A stretch of 64,000 nt of DNA from Variovorax sp. 770b2 (GCF_900115685.1 NZ_FOXJ01000001.1:2265796-2329795); one strand, 5' to 3'. Positions 1-11,482 are shown, counted from the first letter of the stretch. Program-made: numbers and translations. The notes: generated by a model not told the origin, from the letters alone.

Positions 1-732
1 TTTGCCCTTGTCGGTGCGCACCGCGGTCACGCCCTTCGCGGCGTCGTGCTCGATGGCCTGGATGTTCACGCCGAAGCGAAAGGTCACGCCCGCGGCCTCC
101 GCCAGCCTGGCCAGTGCCTGCGTGAACTTAAAGCAGTCGCCCGTCTCGTCGCCCGGCAGGCGCAGGCCGCCGACGAACTTCTCCTTCACCGCCGCGAGCG
201 CGGGCTCGTAGGGCAGGCAGCCTTCGCGGTCGAGCACCTGGTAGGGCACGCCGGAGGCCTTGAGCACCTCGACGTCCTTCGCGGTGCCGTCCAGCTGCTG
301 CTGCGTGCGAAAGAGCTGCAGCGTGCCCTGCATGCGCTCGTCGTACTGGATGCCCGTGTCGGCGCGCAGGGCCTTCAAGCAATCGCGGCTGTATTCGGCC
401 AGCCGCACCATGCGGCCCTTGTTGAGTTCGTAGCGCGCCTGCGTGCAGTTGCGCAGCATCGAGAGGCCCCAGCGCCACATCGCCGGATCGAGCATGGGCT
501 TGACGACCAGCGGGCTGTGCTGCATCAGCATCCACTTGATGGCCTTCACCGGCACGCCGGGCCCGGCCCAGGGCGCCGAGTAGCCGGGCGACACCTCGCC
601 CGCGTTGCCGAAGCTGGTTTCGAGCGCGGGTGCGGGCTGCCGCTCCAGCACCGTCACCTCATGGCCGGCGCGTGCCAGGTAGTACGCCACCGAGGTGCCG
701 ATGACACCGCTGCCGAGAATCAGGACCTGCAT
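1..732 (-). CDS. dadA: D-amino acid dehydrogenase small subunit, 3' end cut by window edge
   Basis: FAD-dependent deamination of D-amino acids (chiefly D-alanine) to 2-oxoacids, passing electrons to the quinone pool at the inner membrane. The first residues, [20 protein letters not shown], form the Rossmann FAD-binding GxGxxG fold of the DAO superfamily, and [21 protein letters not shown] follows as in DadA. About 244 N-terminal residues are present and the C-terminal part lies before base 1. The start is the ATG at 732, with GGGAG-like bases upstream. It is the last gene of a minus-strand run alaS, panE-like, dadA, with a 54 nt gap after the reductase. The family call is firm; the exact substrate range is inferred. 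Confidence 0.88.
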   Translation of the reverse strand, partial: MQVLILGSGVIGTSVAYYLARAGHEVTVLERQPAPALETSFGNAGEVSPGYSAPWAGPGVPVKAIKWMLMQHSPLVVKPMLDPAMWRWGLSMLRNCTQARYELNKGRMVRLAEYSRDCLKALRADTGIQYDERMQGTLQLFRTQQQLDGTAKDVEVLKASGVPYQVLDREGCLPYEPALAAVKEKFVGGLRLPGDETGDCFKFTQALARLAEAAGVTFRFGVNIQAIEHDAAKGVTAVRTDKGK

Positions 733-786
733 GAGAACTCCCTCTTTCTTGTGGGCCGCAACGGGCCCGAGGGTACAGGCTAAGCG

Positions 787-1850
787 CTACAGGCCGAGAG
801 CGTCCTGCAATTGGCGTGCCGGCCAGCGCTCCGGCCGTTGCGGCCAGGCCTCGAGCAGCGCGACCATGCGCGCATTGCGCGGCGCGCTCAGGCCGTGCTC
901 CTGCGCGAGGCGCACGACCTCGCCGCTGAGCGCATCGATCTCCGTGCGGCGGCCCAGTGCGAGGTCGTCGGCCATGCTGGAGCGCGCCTTGGCATCGATG
1001 CGCAGCATGCGCGCCGCGACGATGCGAAAGAGCCAGTCGGGCAGCCGCAGCAGGCTGGACAACCGCTGCGCCGGCACAGCGGCCACCTGCGCCGGCACGA
1101 TGCCGCTCACGCCCAGCACCCCCAGCGTCTCGTCGATGAGCGCCGCGAAGCATTGGCGGTAGCCGCGATGCATCAGCTCCTCGCGCAGCGGCAATCCCGA
1201 CAGCGCGTTGACCGGGTTGTTGAGGTTCAGCAGCAGCTTGCCCCACTGCACCGGCAGCAGGTCTTGATGCAGGTCCAGCGGCACGCCGGCGCGCTCGAAC
1301 ACGGGCAGCCACGGGCGCAGCGCCGCGTCGTCCTTCGCGGCGAGCCGGCCGGGCGTGCCGCGATGGAAGACGCCCTCGCCGATCTCGGCCACGTTGTACG
1401 GCACCATGCCCGGCAGCACGTTGAGCGACGGGCCGGCCTGCGACGCAGCGGCGCTGTTGGAGATGCCGTTCTGCAACGAGACGACGGTGGTGCCCGCGGG
1501 CAGCGAGAAAGCCACCTCGCCCGCCGCCTGGGCGGTGGCGCCGCTCTTCACGCAAAGGAGCACCAGCGCGGGCCGGGCGCCGGCAGGCACCTGCTCGCAC
1601 AGGCGCAGCGCCGAAGGCAGGATGTGGTGCTTCGCGCCGTCCAGGTCGCTGAGCGTGAGGCCGTGCTTCGCGAGCTTCTGCAGCACGCGCGAGCGTCCGA
1701 CGAAAGTGACGGGCACGCCCGCGGCGGCGAGCCGGCCGCCGATGTAGCAGCCGATGGTGCCCGCGCCCATCACGAGCACCTCGCCGGGAGGCGCGCCAGG
1801 CTTTTCGCCCGGAGGCGCGCCAGACTTTTCGCCGGGCAGCGCTTGCGTCA

Positions 1851-1851
<1 letters not shown>
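787..1851 (-). CDS. 2-dehydropantoate 2-reductase (ketopantoate reductase) family
   Basis: NADPH-dependent reduction of a 2-keto acid, classically ketopantoate to pantoate in coenzyme A synthesis. An N-terminal VLVMGAGTIGCYIGG dinucleotide-binding motif is followed by an ApbA/PanE-type domain (SLQNGI, a lysine in WGKLLLNLNNPVNAL, and a C-terminal helical domain). At 354 residues it is slightly longer than usual, because about 24 residues rich in Pro-Gly precede the nucleotide-binding strand; these come from a 24 bp tandem duplication. The start overlaps the alaS stop by 1 nt (TGATG), implying translational coupling. A start at the internal ATG near 1770 would remove the first beta strand, so the long form is preferred. 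Paralogues of PanE are common, so a role in pantothenate synthesis is not certain. Confidence 0.85.
1783..1830 (-). repeat. 24 bp tandem duplication inside the panE-like gene
   Basis: Two adjacent 24 bp copies (1783-1806 and 1807-1830) differ at two positions. They encode two 8-residue units of the type EK(P/S)GAPPG in the N-terminal tail of the reductase. The reading frame is kept, so it is a neutral-looking expansion of a disordered tail. Confidence 0.8.
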
Positions 1852-4475
<2,624 letters not shown>

Positions 4476-4576
4476 CTTTGGATTTCGTCTTCTGTCGAGG
4501 TGGCCCGGCGATGGCGACCTCGTGTCGAAACCACTGCGTTGAGCCGGCCTAACTGCTTGATTTGCTTGAACAAACG

Positions 4577-4582
4577 ATTATA
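4577..4582 (-). promoter_or_regulatory. Candidate -10 element for alaS
   Basis: Read on the minus strand this is a perfect TATAAT about 100 nt before the alaS start. No good -35 hexamer is visible at 17 nt, so the promoter call rests on the -10 alone. Confidence 0.4.
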
Positions 4583-4583
4583 G

Positions 4584-4620
4584 GTTTGCCCATGGAGCCC
4601 GGCCGGCCCCCAGGGCAAAC
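4584..4620. repeat. 8 bp inverted repeat in the alaS/ferritin-like intergenic region
   Basis: GTTTGCCC (4584-4591) and GGGCAAAC (4613-4620) are perfect inverted copies, 21 nt apart, between the divergent alaS and diiron-protein genes. There is no T tract, so it is not a terminator; an operator or 5' UTR hairpin is possible. Confidence 0.4.
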
Positions 4621-4728
4621 TGCATGATCGGGACGCCGCGGCTAATATGCGCCTGGAGCCCGCGCGGCCGAACCAAACGCAGCGGGCTCCGTCCTATTCA
4701 TATGCACAACATGAATCAAGGAGTCCGC

Positions 4729-5550
4729 ATGGCAGGTCTTGAGGCCGAACACTGGAAGATCGAGGACCTCGATTTCTCGCGCATCGCGCTCGACAAGGTG
4801 CGCCCGGACGAGAATCTTTTCTACCTCGTGACCTCCGCCTCGTTCATCGAAAGCGGCTCGGACCTGTACACGCACAACCTGGTGGATTTCTTCCGCGGCG
4901 ACGACGAAGTCACCGAGTGGCTCTCCAACTACTGGGAGCCCGAGGAACTGCAGCACGGCCAGGCCCTGCGCGCCTACGTGCGCCACGTGTGGCCCGAATT
5001 CGAGTGGGACGCGGCCTACCGCGGATTTCTGGAGGAGTACGCGACCTACTGCAAGGTCGAGCTGCTCGCCCCCACCCGCGCCCTGGAGATGACCGCGCGC
5101 TGCGTGGTCGAGACCGGCACCGCCACCTACTACCGTGCCATGGCCCGCGCCACCGACGAGCCCGTGCTGCACGACCTGGCCACCCGCATCGCGACGGACG
5201 AGGTCAACCACTACAAGCACTTCTACCGTTTTTTCCGCCGTTACCGCGAGCAGGAAAAGCTCAGCCGCTTCCGCGTGATCGGCACCCTCGGCCGGCGCAC
5301 GCTGGAGCTCAAGAGCGAGGACGCGGACTGCGCGATCCGCCACGTCGTGAAGGCCCGGTCGCCCCATCGCGCCCACGACACGGCCTATGTGCAGCAGCTG
5401 AGCGCGCGCATGAACAGCACCATCCGCACCAACCTGAGTGCCGGCAGCACGCTCAAGATGCTGATGCGGCCGCTGGAACTGCCGGCCCGGGTGCAGACGG
5501 TGATCCAGTACCCGATCAAGCAGTTCATGCAGCACGTGTTCCTGCGTTAG
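4729..5550 (+). CDS. Ferritin-like diiron protein of unknown substrate
   Basis: A 273-residue helical protein with a full diiron carboxylate signature: EExxH at residues 72-76 (EPEELQH), Glu128, and DExxH at 157-161 (DEVNH), plus Glu in the first helix. This pattern is typical of ferritin-like oxidases and desaturases, where two irons activate oxygen. The C-terminal part is basic and helical. The start at 4729 is chosen because AAGGAG lies 5 nt upstream (4718-4723); longer in-frame extensions have no such site. It is transcribed alone, divergently from alaS. The substrate cannot be read from the sequence; acyl-ACP desaturase-like or peroxide-handling roles are only guesses. Confidence 0.8.
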   Translation: MAGLEAEHWKIEDLDFSRIALDKVRPDENLFYLVTSASFIESGSDLYTHNLVDFFRGDDEVTEWLSNYWEPEELQHGQALRAYVRHVWPEFEWDAAYRGFLEEYATYCKVELLAPTRALEMTARCVVETGTATYYRAMARATDEPVLHDLATRIATDEVNHYKHFYRFFRRYREQEKLSRFRVIGTLGRRTLELKSEDADCAIRHVVKARSPHRAHDTAYVQQLSARMNSTIRTNLSAGSTLKMLMRPLELPARVQTVIQYPIKQFMQHVFLR

Positions 5551-5710
5551 GCGCCTCGGGGCGTCGCACCGTCTTCCTTCCCCTGGGCATCACGGGAAAA
5601 ATCGGTTCCCGCCGACAAGGGATGGGCCATTTTTCCGGCCTTGTCCTGCATGGGTTTTTCGCGCTCGCATGATTGAATTTGGTATCCGAATTTTTCATGG
5701 AGCAACAACG

Positions 5711-7213
5711 ATGGAGGCCAAGGCATCACGCCTCGGGGGACGGCAAGGCAAGCTGTTGGGCATCGGCGTCCCGGGGCTGGACGATGTGCTGGGCGGGGGC
5801 CTGGAACCCAACCGCCTCTACCTGGTGGAGGGAACGCCGGGCGCCGGCAAGACGACCATCGCGCTGCAGTTCCTGCTCGAGGGCGCGCAGCGGGGCGAAT
5901 CGGTCCTGTACGTCACGCTCTCGGAAACCGAGAACGAATTGCGAGGCGTCGCCAACTCCCACGGCTGGGACCTCTCGGGCATCCACGTGCGCGAGATGCT
6001 CCCCGCGCAGGACAGCCTCCAGCCCGAAGAGCAGTACACGATGTTCCATCCCTCGGAGGTGGAGTTGAGCGAAACCACGCTGCGCATCCTCAGCGACGTG
6101 GATGCGCTCAAGCCGTCCCGCATCGTCTTCGACTCGCTGTCCGAGTTGCGGCTGCTGTCGGGCACGTCGCTGCGGTACCGCCGGCAGATCCTGGCGTTGA
6201 AGCAATTCTTCGCGGGCCGGCAATGCACCGTGCTGCTGCTGGACGACATGACCGCCACGCAGCACGACCTGCAGGTGCAGAGCATCGCGCACGCCGTGTT
6301 GCGGCTCGAACAGCTCAATTCCGACTACGGCTCGGCGCGGCGGCGCCTCCTGGTCGTCAAGTACCGCGGCCAGCCGTATCGCGGGGGCTTTCACGACTAC
6401 AAGATCCATCGCGGGGGCCTGCAGGTGTTTCCGCGGCTGGTGGCCTCCGAACACGCGACCAGCGGACCGCTGATCAAGATGCCCAGCGGCATCGCGGAAC
6501 TGGACGACCTGCTCGGGGGCGGCCTGGAGAAGGGAACGAGCACCCTCTTCGTGGGCGCACCGGGCACCGGCAAATCGTCGGTGGCCGTGCAGTTCGCCGT
6601 TGCCGCTGCCCGGCGGGGCGAATGCGCCGCGCTTTTCATCTTCGACGAGAGCGTCAACACGCTGCGCACGCGCTGCGCCGGCTTGGGGATGGACCTGGAA
6701 CCGTACCTCGCGTCGGGACACCTGCGCATCAAGCAGGTCGACCCCGCCGAGCTCTCGCCGGGCGAACTGGTCCACGAGATCCGCCTGGCCGTGACCGAGC
6801 ATGCCGCGAAGATCGTCGTCATCGACAGCCTGAACGGCTATCTCAACGCCATGCCTGACGAGCGCTTTCTCATCGTCCAGCTGCACGAACTGCTGACCTA
6901 CCTCGGGCAGGCCGGCGTGGCCACGCTGCTGGTCGGCGCGCAGCACGGGCTGATCGGCATGCAGATGCAGACGCCGGTCGATGCCAGCTATCTCGCGGAC
7001 GCGGTAGTTCTGCTGCGCTACTTCGAATTCGAGGGCGAGGTCCGGCAAGCCATCTCGGTGCTCAAGAAACGCGGCAGCGCGCACGAGCGGACCATCCGCG
7101 ACTTCTCGATGGACGGCAGCGGGCTGCACGTGGGTGAGCCCCTGCGCCGCTTCCGGGGCATCCTGAGCGGCATTCCGGTGCCCATCGATGGCGTCACCGC
7201 CACCCCGCCGTGA
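5711..7213 (+). CDS. Double-domain KaiC-like ATPase
   Basis: A RecA-fold circadian-clock-type ATPase of 500 residues with two tandem KaiC domains. Walker A motifs are GTPGAGKT (residues 41-48) and GAPGTGKS (282-289). Each domain starts with a short LGIGVPGLDDVLGGGL-type signature. By eye, the segment before VVLLRYFEF aligns with the KaiC phosphorylation loop: positions equivalent to T426 and S431 are Thr and Ser, but that of T432 is Tyr. The start at 5711 has GGAG 8 nt upstream. The next gene, a hybrid histidine kinase, overlaps it by 4 nt, so the two probably act in one signalling pathway. Outside cyanobacteria such proteins are linked to stress or diurnal regulation; the exact role here is unknown. 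Confidence 0.87.
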   Translation: MEAKASRLGGRQGKLLGIGVPGLDDVLGGGLEPNRLYLVEGTPGAGKTTIALQFLLEGAQRGESVLYVTLSETENELRGVANSHGWDLSGIHVREMLPAQDSLQPEEQYTMFHPSEVELSETTLRILSDVDALKPSRIVFDSLSELRLLSGTSLRYRRQILALKQFFAGRQCTVLLLDDMTATQHDLQVQSIAHAVLRLEQLNSDYGSARRRLLVVKYRGQPYRGGFHDYKIHRGGLQVFPRLVASEHATSGPLIKMPSGIAELDDLLGGGLEKGTSTLFVGAPGTGKSSVAVQFAVAAARRGECAALFIFDESVNTLRTRCAGLGMDLEPYLASGHLRIKQVDPAELSPGELVHEIRLAVTEHAAKIVVIDSLNGYLNAMPDERFLIVQLHELLTYLGQAGVATLLVGAQHGLIGMQMQTPVDASYLADAVVLLRYFEFEGEVRQAISVLKKRGSAHERTIRDFSMDGSGLHVGEPLRRFRGILSGIPVPIDGVTATPP

Positions 7214-8781
7214 CGACGAACACGATCACCACCACGATCACGCACGAAGACCCGCAATTGCGCGTCCTGCTCAGGACGGCAACCTCGAAGGACGCCGTGA
7301 TGGCGACGGCCGTGCTCGAACGCGCCGGCATCGCCACCCGGGTCTGCGCCACGCTGCACGAGTTGGTGCTCGAGATCGGCCAGGGCGCGGGCGCCGTGCT
7401 GGTGTCCGAGGAAATGCTCTCGGGCAACGATACCGCCGACCTGTCCGGCGCAGTGTCGATGCAGCCGCCCTGGTCGGACCTGCCGGTGCTGGTGCTGGCC
7501 AAGCAAGGGGCCGATTCGCGCGCCGTCGCCGTGGCCATGGAGGGCATGGCCAATGTCACGGTGCTGGAGCGGCCGATCCGCGTGGCGGCGCTGGTCAGCG
7601 CATTGCGAAGCGCCTTGCGGGCCCGGCGGCGGCAGTACGAACTGCGCCGCATCCTGGACGACCTGGGCGAGGCCGACAAGCGCAAGACCGAGTTCCTCGC
7701 CACGCTGGCACACGAGCTTCGCAACCCGATGGCACCGCTGAGCACGGCGCTCGCCATCCTCACGCGCAAGACGCTCACGCCCGAAGCCGCACTGCCTTAC
7801 TACCAGCTCATGGGCCGCCAGCTCGAGCACATGGTGCGGCTCGTGAACGACCTGATGGAGGTGTCGCGCATCACCCGCGGGAAGATCGAACTCCAGCTCG
7901 GCGAGCTGATGGTCGATCAGGTGATCCGCGATGCCATGGAACTCAGCCGGCCGCTGATGGACGCGGGCCGGCATCGGCTGCAGGTGCATGCACCCGATGC
8001 TTCCCTGGCCGTGGAAGGCGATGGCGTGCGGCTCACGCAGGTGTTCTCGAACCTCCTGAACAACGCGGCCAAGTACACGCCCGAGGGCGGCCGGATCGAC
8101 GTGTTCGTCGAGCGCGAGGGCACGAATGCAGTGGTCCGCATCCGCGACAACGGCGCCGGCCTCCCGCCGGACATGCTGGCGTCGATCTTCGACATGTTCG
8201 TGCAGGTGAGCGGTACCGCCCGGGCGGCCCAGGGGGGCCTGGGCATCGGGCTCACGCTGGTGAAGAGCCTGGTGGAACTGCACCGCGGCACGGTCACCGC
8301 GAAGAGCGGCGGGCTCGGCCAGGGCAGCGAATTCGTGGTGAGGCTGCCGTTGTCGATCGCGCACGAGGCAGGGAGCGAGAAGCGCGCCGCACCCTCCACC
8401 GAAGCAGCCATCGCGCGGCACAGCATCCTGGTCGTCGACGACAACCGCGACGCGGCAGAGTCGCTGGCGGCGCTGCTGGGCCTCCTCGGGGCACGCACCG
8501 CCGTGGCGTTCAGCGGCACCGAAGCGCTGAAGACGGCAGACGGTTTTCGTCCTTCGTTGGCGATCCTGGACATCGGCATGCCCGGAATGGATGGCTGCGA
8601 ACTTGCCCGCAGGCTTCGGGCCGACCCGGCGCACAGCGGGATGACGCTGATCGCACTGACGGGCTGGGGCCAACCGGACGACAGGGTGCGCATTGCCCAG
8701 GCCGGATTCGACCATCACTTGCTGAAACCCGTCGATATGGAGGAACTGTCGATGGCGTTGCGGCGGCTGGCGCAACGCTAG
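7210..8781 (+). CDS. Hybrid histidine kinase (REC-like, HisKA, HATPase, REC)
   Basis: Two-component sensor of 523 residues without transmembrane segments, so it is cytoplasmic. Residues 15-140 form a receiver-like domain lacking a clear phosphoacceptor. HisKA follows with His168 in FLATLAHELRNP, then the ATPase with the N box NNAAKYTPEGG and DNGAGLPP. The C-terminal receiver has Asp454 in AILDIGMPGMDG and the KP near the end. It starts with GTG at 7210, overlapping the KaiC-like stop by 4 nt (GTGA), which implies translational coupling. The likely partner is the KaiC-like ATPase. No DNA-binding output domain is present and no response regulator gene is nearby. Confidence 0.9.
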   Translation: MTTNTITTTITHEDPQLRVLLRTATSKDAVMATAVLERAGIATRVCATLHELVLEIGQGAGAVLVSEEMLSGNDTADLSGAVSMQPPWSDLPVLVLAKQGADSRAVAVAMEGMANVTVLERPIRVAALVSALRSALRARRRQYELRRILDDLGEADKRKTEFLATLAHELRNPMAPLSTALAILTRKTLTPEAALPYYQLMGRQLEHMVRLVNDLMEVSRITRGKIELQLGELMVDQVIRDAMELSRPLMDAGRHRLQVHAPDASLAVEGDGVRLTQVFSNLLNNAAKYTPEGGRIDVFVEREGTNAVVRIRDNGAGLPPDMLASIFDMFVQVSGTARAAQGGLGIGLTLVKSLVELHRGTVTAKSGGLGQGSEFVVRLPLSIAHEAGSEKRAAPSTEAAIARHSILVVDDNRDAAESLAALLGLLGARTAVAFSGTEALKTADGFRPSLAILDIGMPGMDGCELARRLRADPAHSGMTLIALTGWGQPDDRVRIAQAGFDHHLLKPVDMEELSMALRRLAQR

Positions 8782-8794
8782 CCGAAGGGGAATT

Positions 8795-9013
8795 TCAGGC
8801 GCCGCTGAACCGGCGCAGCGCGCGGTGGCCGAGCCGGGTGAGCTCGGTCACCGTTGCTACAGGTACGTCGGTCTCGGGGGAACGGAACTGCGGAAGAATG
8901 GCCTTCACGCAGCCTTCCAGCAGCAGGGCCTGGACGGCGGCAATGCCCTGGGCACCTGCGACGGTGGCGGGCAATTGCTGCGTGGAGAGGTAGTGCAACA
9001 GCGAGTGGCGCAT
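8795..9013 (-). CDS. Small hypothetical protein (72 aa)
   Basis: I do not recognise this protein. It begins MRHSLLHYLSTQQLPATV and is mixed helical with no signal peptide or membrane segment. The frame stays open upstream to 9145, but the translation there is low-complexity, so the ATG at 9013 is preferred; its ribosome site is weak. The gene is convergent with the histidine kinase, 13 nt from its stop. Codon use resembles its neighbours, which is the main support. Confidence 0.5.
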   Translation of the reverse strand: MRHSLLHYLSTQQLPATVAGAQGIAAVQALLLEGCVKAILPQFRSPETDVPVATVTELTRLGHRALRRFSGA

Positions 9014-9683
9014 GCTTCTTGAGGGTCCTGGACGAACAACAGGTGTCGCGTCAGGCACGGAGAAAGAAATCTTGACGACCTTCAGCCTCGAGGAACCGCT
9101 GCAAAGAGCGGGTGCAAATGCGGGTGCAGAAGCAACCTCTACCAACGCCGGAAGACCGTCAAGATTCAGTATCGTTCTCCAACCTTAAGCCGAACTGAAA
9201 ACCAGTCGCCTGTCCCCTGTAATCCGGGTAACAAGGCTAGTGCGATGCCGGACCACTCACCAGTGCCAAAAGTCATTCGCGATGTCCAACCGACGCTGCA
9301 AACACATCTGCATTCGTTCTGGCTTGCCCGCATGGGCACTACGTCACATTTCGCCGAGTTGATCGCCTGCGGTCCTCCCCGGTGCGGAAAGGTGCGTGGC
9401 ATAACCAAAGGACTGTCGTAAAACCGACAGTCTTCCTGATCGAACCGATCATTGACCCGCTTCGGCGGGTTCTTTTTTTGCCGCTCGCGCCTTCCTTCAA
9501 AGGTGCTGCACAACGATCACCACGGCGCCCGCCAACGAAATGGCTCCGCCAACGACTTTTCTCAACATCTTCATACGGCTCTCCAACAGTGAATCCTGAT
9601 GGTGCCGTGTTTGCCCATGCCATAGGTTTGGCAATATTCATGTCCGGGATAGAGACAGCCGACTTGCGTGCCTCAGCAGGCGC
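9014..9683. other. Gene-poor stretch with a terminator-ended structured unit
   Basis: No convincing protein gene is seen here. The only feature is the run of three hairpins at 9411-9470 ending in a T tract, described separately. A 58-codon open frame at 9245-9421 runs into the first hairpin and is not accepted. Confidence 0.5.
9411..9479 (+). ncRNA. Candidate small RNA 3' portion: three hairpins and an intrinsic terminator
   Basis: Three perfect hairpins follow each other on the plus strand: GACTGTCG/CGACAGTC (9411-9432), TGATCG/CGATCA (9437-9451) and ACCCGC-TTCG-GCGGGT (9455-9470), the last followed by TTCTTTTTTT. There is no gene directly upstream on this strand, since the neighbours at 8795 and 9684 are on the minus strand. 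The terminator therefore most likely ends a non-coding transcript. Its 5' end and promoter are not identified. Confidence 0.45.
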
Positions 9684-9968
9684 TCAAGTCGCCGACGTCA
9701 AACCCGGCTTGCGGGTGCCGTCCAGCGAATACAACTGCGGCCGATCCTCGGCAAGGACATCGGCAGGCCCGTGCTCCGCGCCACGCGGTTGCCGGTAGAG
9801 CTCGCTCTCGAGCCGCCGGACGCGCTCGGCATACATCCGCGCCAATGCGCTGTGATGCTCCGCGGCTGCCTGGTGCTCGATGCGCGCCATCTGCGCTTCC
9901 TCCAGCAATGCCGAAGCCCTTTTGAGGTAGGCGGTATGGCTGGGACGAAACAAGAAGTCGAAGGTCAT
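9684..9968 (-). CDS. Small coiled-coil hypothetical protein (94 aa)
   Basis: A helical protein with Ala/Glu/Arg-rich heptad-like sequence (residues 15-60, around EEAQMARIEHQAAAEHHSAL) that should form a coiled coil. I recognise no family. The start at 9968 is supported by AAGGAG 6 nt upstream on the minus strand, the best ribosome site in this region, so it is probably a real gene. It stands alone between structured, terminator-bearing intergenic regions. No signal peptide or membrane segment is visible. Confidence 0.62.
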   Translation of the reverse strand: MTFDFLFRPSHTAYLKRASALLEEAQMARIEHQAAAEHHSALARMYAERVRRLESELYRQPRGAEHGPADVLAEDRPQLYSLDGTRKPGLTSAT

Positions 9969-10261
9969 TTCATGCTCCTTGCCGCAAGAGTGCGGTCTGG
10001 AGATGTTCCTCCTGCGAGCCCCTTGAAGTCTGTCAGCGCGCGCCTACCCCGGTTTGTGCAACAACTGCTTTACCTAGCACATGGCCATGTCAGGTTTTCC
10101 ATTTTCAATGGGGACAATGTTGTGGAAAACCATGTGTGAAGAGTTCAGGATCGTTGCCTGGCGTGGCCTGCAACACGGTGCCTGCAAAAGCGGCACCCGA
10201 TGAAAAATATTTGGATTTGTCCCGAATTCCGTTCCTTGCCGGGCACAAAAACGTCGTCTGG

Positions 10262-10455
10262 TACAATCGCGCCTCACTCAGATTTGCTCTGGGTGTTGCC
10301 TGGCCAGGCAAGCCGAATCTCACACCGGCGCGTCGAAGTCACTACGACGAGAAAAACAACAGGTGGCTTCCGCAATTGAACATTTGCCGTAACGTGAACC
10401 GCGTGAGAGTTCACGACCACATTCCAAAGCCCGCCTCGTGCGGGCTTTTTCATTG
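10262..10455 (+). ncRNA. Candidate structured small RNA with terminator
   Basis: A TACAAT -10-like box (10262-10267) precedes about 180 nt with strong secondary structure on the plus strand. It holds a 16 nt palindrome TTGCCTGG/CCAGGCAA (10296-10311), a CGTGAAC/GTTCACG hairpin (10393-10415) and an intrinsic terminator AGCCCGC/GCGGGCT plus TTTTT (10428-10450). The adjacent protein genes are on the minus strand, so the terminator belongs to this unit. The -35 is poor: TTGCCG sits 20 nt before the -10. The family is unknown. Confidence 0.45.
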
Positions 10456-10466
10456 GCCGAACGGTC

Positions 10467-10838
10467 CTAGCCCGCGAGTTCGCTTGCGAGTTCCCGCTCC
10501 GCCCCACGCGGAAGCTCGGACAGGAACGTCGCCACGATGATGGCCGCGGCCCGATCCACTTCGAGCACTTCGGTGATACCGAACTGGAGCAAGGCCGTCT
10601 TGCCCGTGGAGCCGAGCGGCCGGCGCAACTCGACAAGAACTTCGGCAGCCAGATCGCGATCGGTGCGCGGCCGGCCGTCGGGCCGCATCACCCATCGATC
10701 GACCTGATCGAACGGCATGCTGCGAAAAACCCCCACCACGGGGAAGTACTGGAATCGCTCTTCGTCGAGCCGGATTGGAATACTGAAGCGGCACAGGAAT
10801 GTGTCCACCTCAGGTGACAGTTCAGCCATAGCTCCCAT
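10467..10838 (-). CDS. Hypothetical protein (123 aa)
   Basis: I do not recognise the family. The protein is a soluble mixed alpha/beta chain starting MGAMAELSPEVDTFLCRF, with no signal peptide. Two ATGs are possible. The one at 10838 is chosen because GAGG lies 6 nt upstream, while the second (10829) has its purine run only 2 nt away. Codon use matches the chromosome background. It converges on the plus-strand terminator at 10428-10450 and has no operon partner. Confidence 0.6.
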   Translation of the reverse strand: MGAMAELSPEVDTFLCRFSIPIRLDEERFQYFPVVGVFRSMPFDQVDRWVMRPDGRPRTDRDLAAEVLVELRRPLGSTGKTALLQFGITEVLEVDRAAAIIVATFLSELPRGAERELASELAG

Positions 10839-10986
10839 GAGACACCTCTTTTTGTTGCGAAGAGTGTGCTGCAGCGATCCGTACATTGGGAATGGTTGGC
10901 CTGCGACATAAGGCACAACAAGACACAATTACACAAACTTCATGGCATGAAGTGGCATTAATTCACAGCCCAAGAACGGCGCTGGC

Positions 10987-11128
10987 AAAAAAAACCCAGC
11001 ACCAGGCTGGGTTGAATCTCTTTCAGTGCTGTCACACACAGAGAACTCGCACTTCGAAGCGAGTCCGCAAAATCTAGGGCTTCGCGCAGGCCTGTCCTGT
11101 AAGACGAGACCGACACTTCAAGCGCCAT
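10987..11128 (-). ncRNA. Candidate minus-strand small RNA ending in an intrinsic terminator
   Basis: Read on the minus strand, a hairpin with ACTCGC/GCGAGT arms is followed by AACCCAGC/GCTGGGTT (10993-11013) and a run of T. The only open frame here (57 codons from 11128) reads straight through the terminator stem, which argues against a protein. The 5' end given is a guess. Confidence 0.33.
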
Positions 11129-11320
11129 TGCCAGGCAGCAACGTTCGCGGGCTGCCAAATACTTCACGTTTTTAAGTGTGTCCTACGCCGACAGCCTAAT
11201 TTTGGCTTACAGCCGATTGCAGCCACCCCATCGACGATCGAGGGGCTGTCACGCAACAGGGCCGCATTAAAAGAAGAGCTCTCTGTTTCGTCCTTAGAGC
11301 GCCCTGCAAGGGCTCCTCGA

Positions 11321-11344
11321 ACCCGCTTCGGCGGGTATTTTTTT
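11321..11344 (+). terminator. Intrinsic terminator
   Basis: ACCCGC-TTCG-GCGGGT stem with a tetraloop, followed by ATTTTTTT. It is nearly the same hairpin as that at 9455-9470. No protein gene precedes it on the plus strand. Confidence 0.65.
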
Positions 11345-11455
11345 GCCCTGACGATTCCTCCCAGAAATCTCCCATTTCGGGGCACATCATTGTTCCGCCC
11401 GTCGCGTCCTGCGGCGGGCTCCTCCCTCCGGCCCCCGCGCAAGTACGGGCCATTC

Positions 11456-11482
11456 AGCCCGCCGCGTGCGGGCTTCTTTTTT
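11456..11482 (+). terminator. Intrinsic terminator
   Basis: AGCCCGC/GCGGGCT stem (11456-11462 with 11468-11474), a 5 nt loop and a TCTTTTTT tract. No protein gene precedes it on this strand. Confidence 0.65.

Noticed and set aside
9245..9421. 58-codon plus-strand open frame
   Set aside because: No ribosome site, unusual composition, and its end runs into a perfect hairpin of the structured unit.
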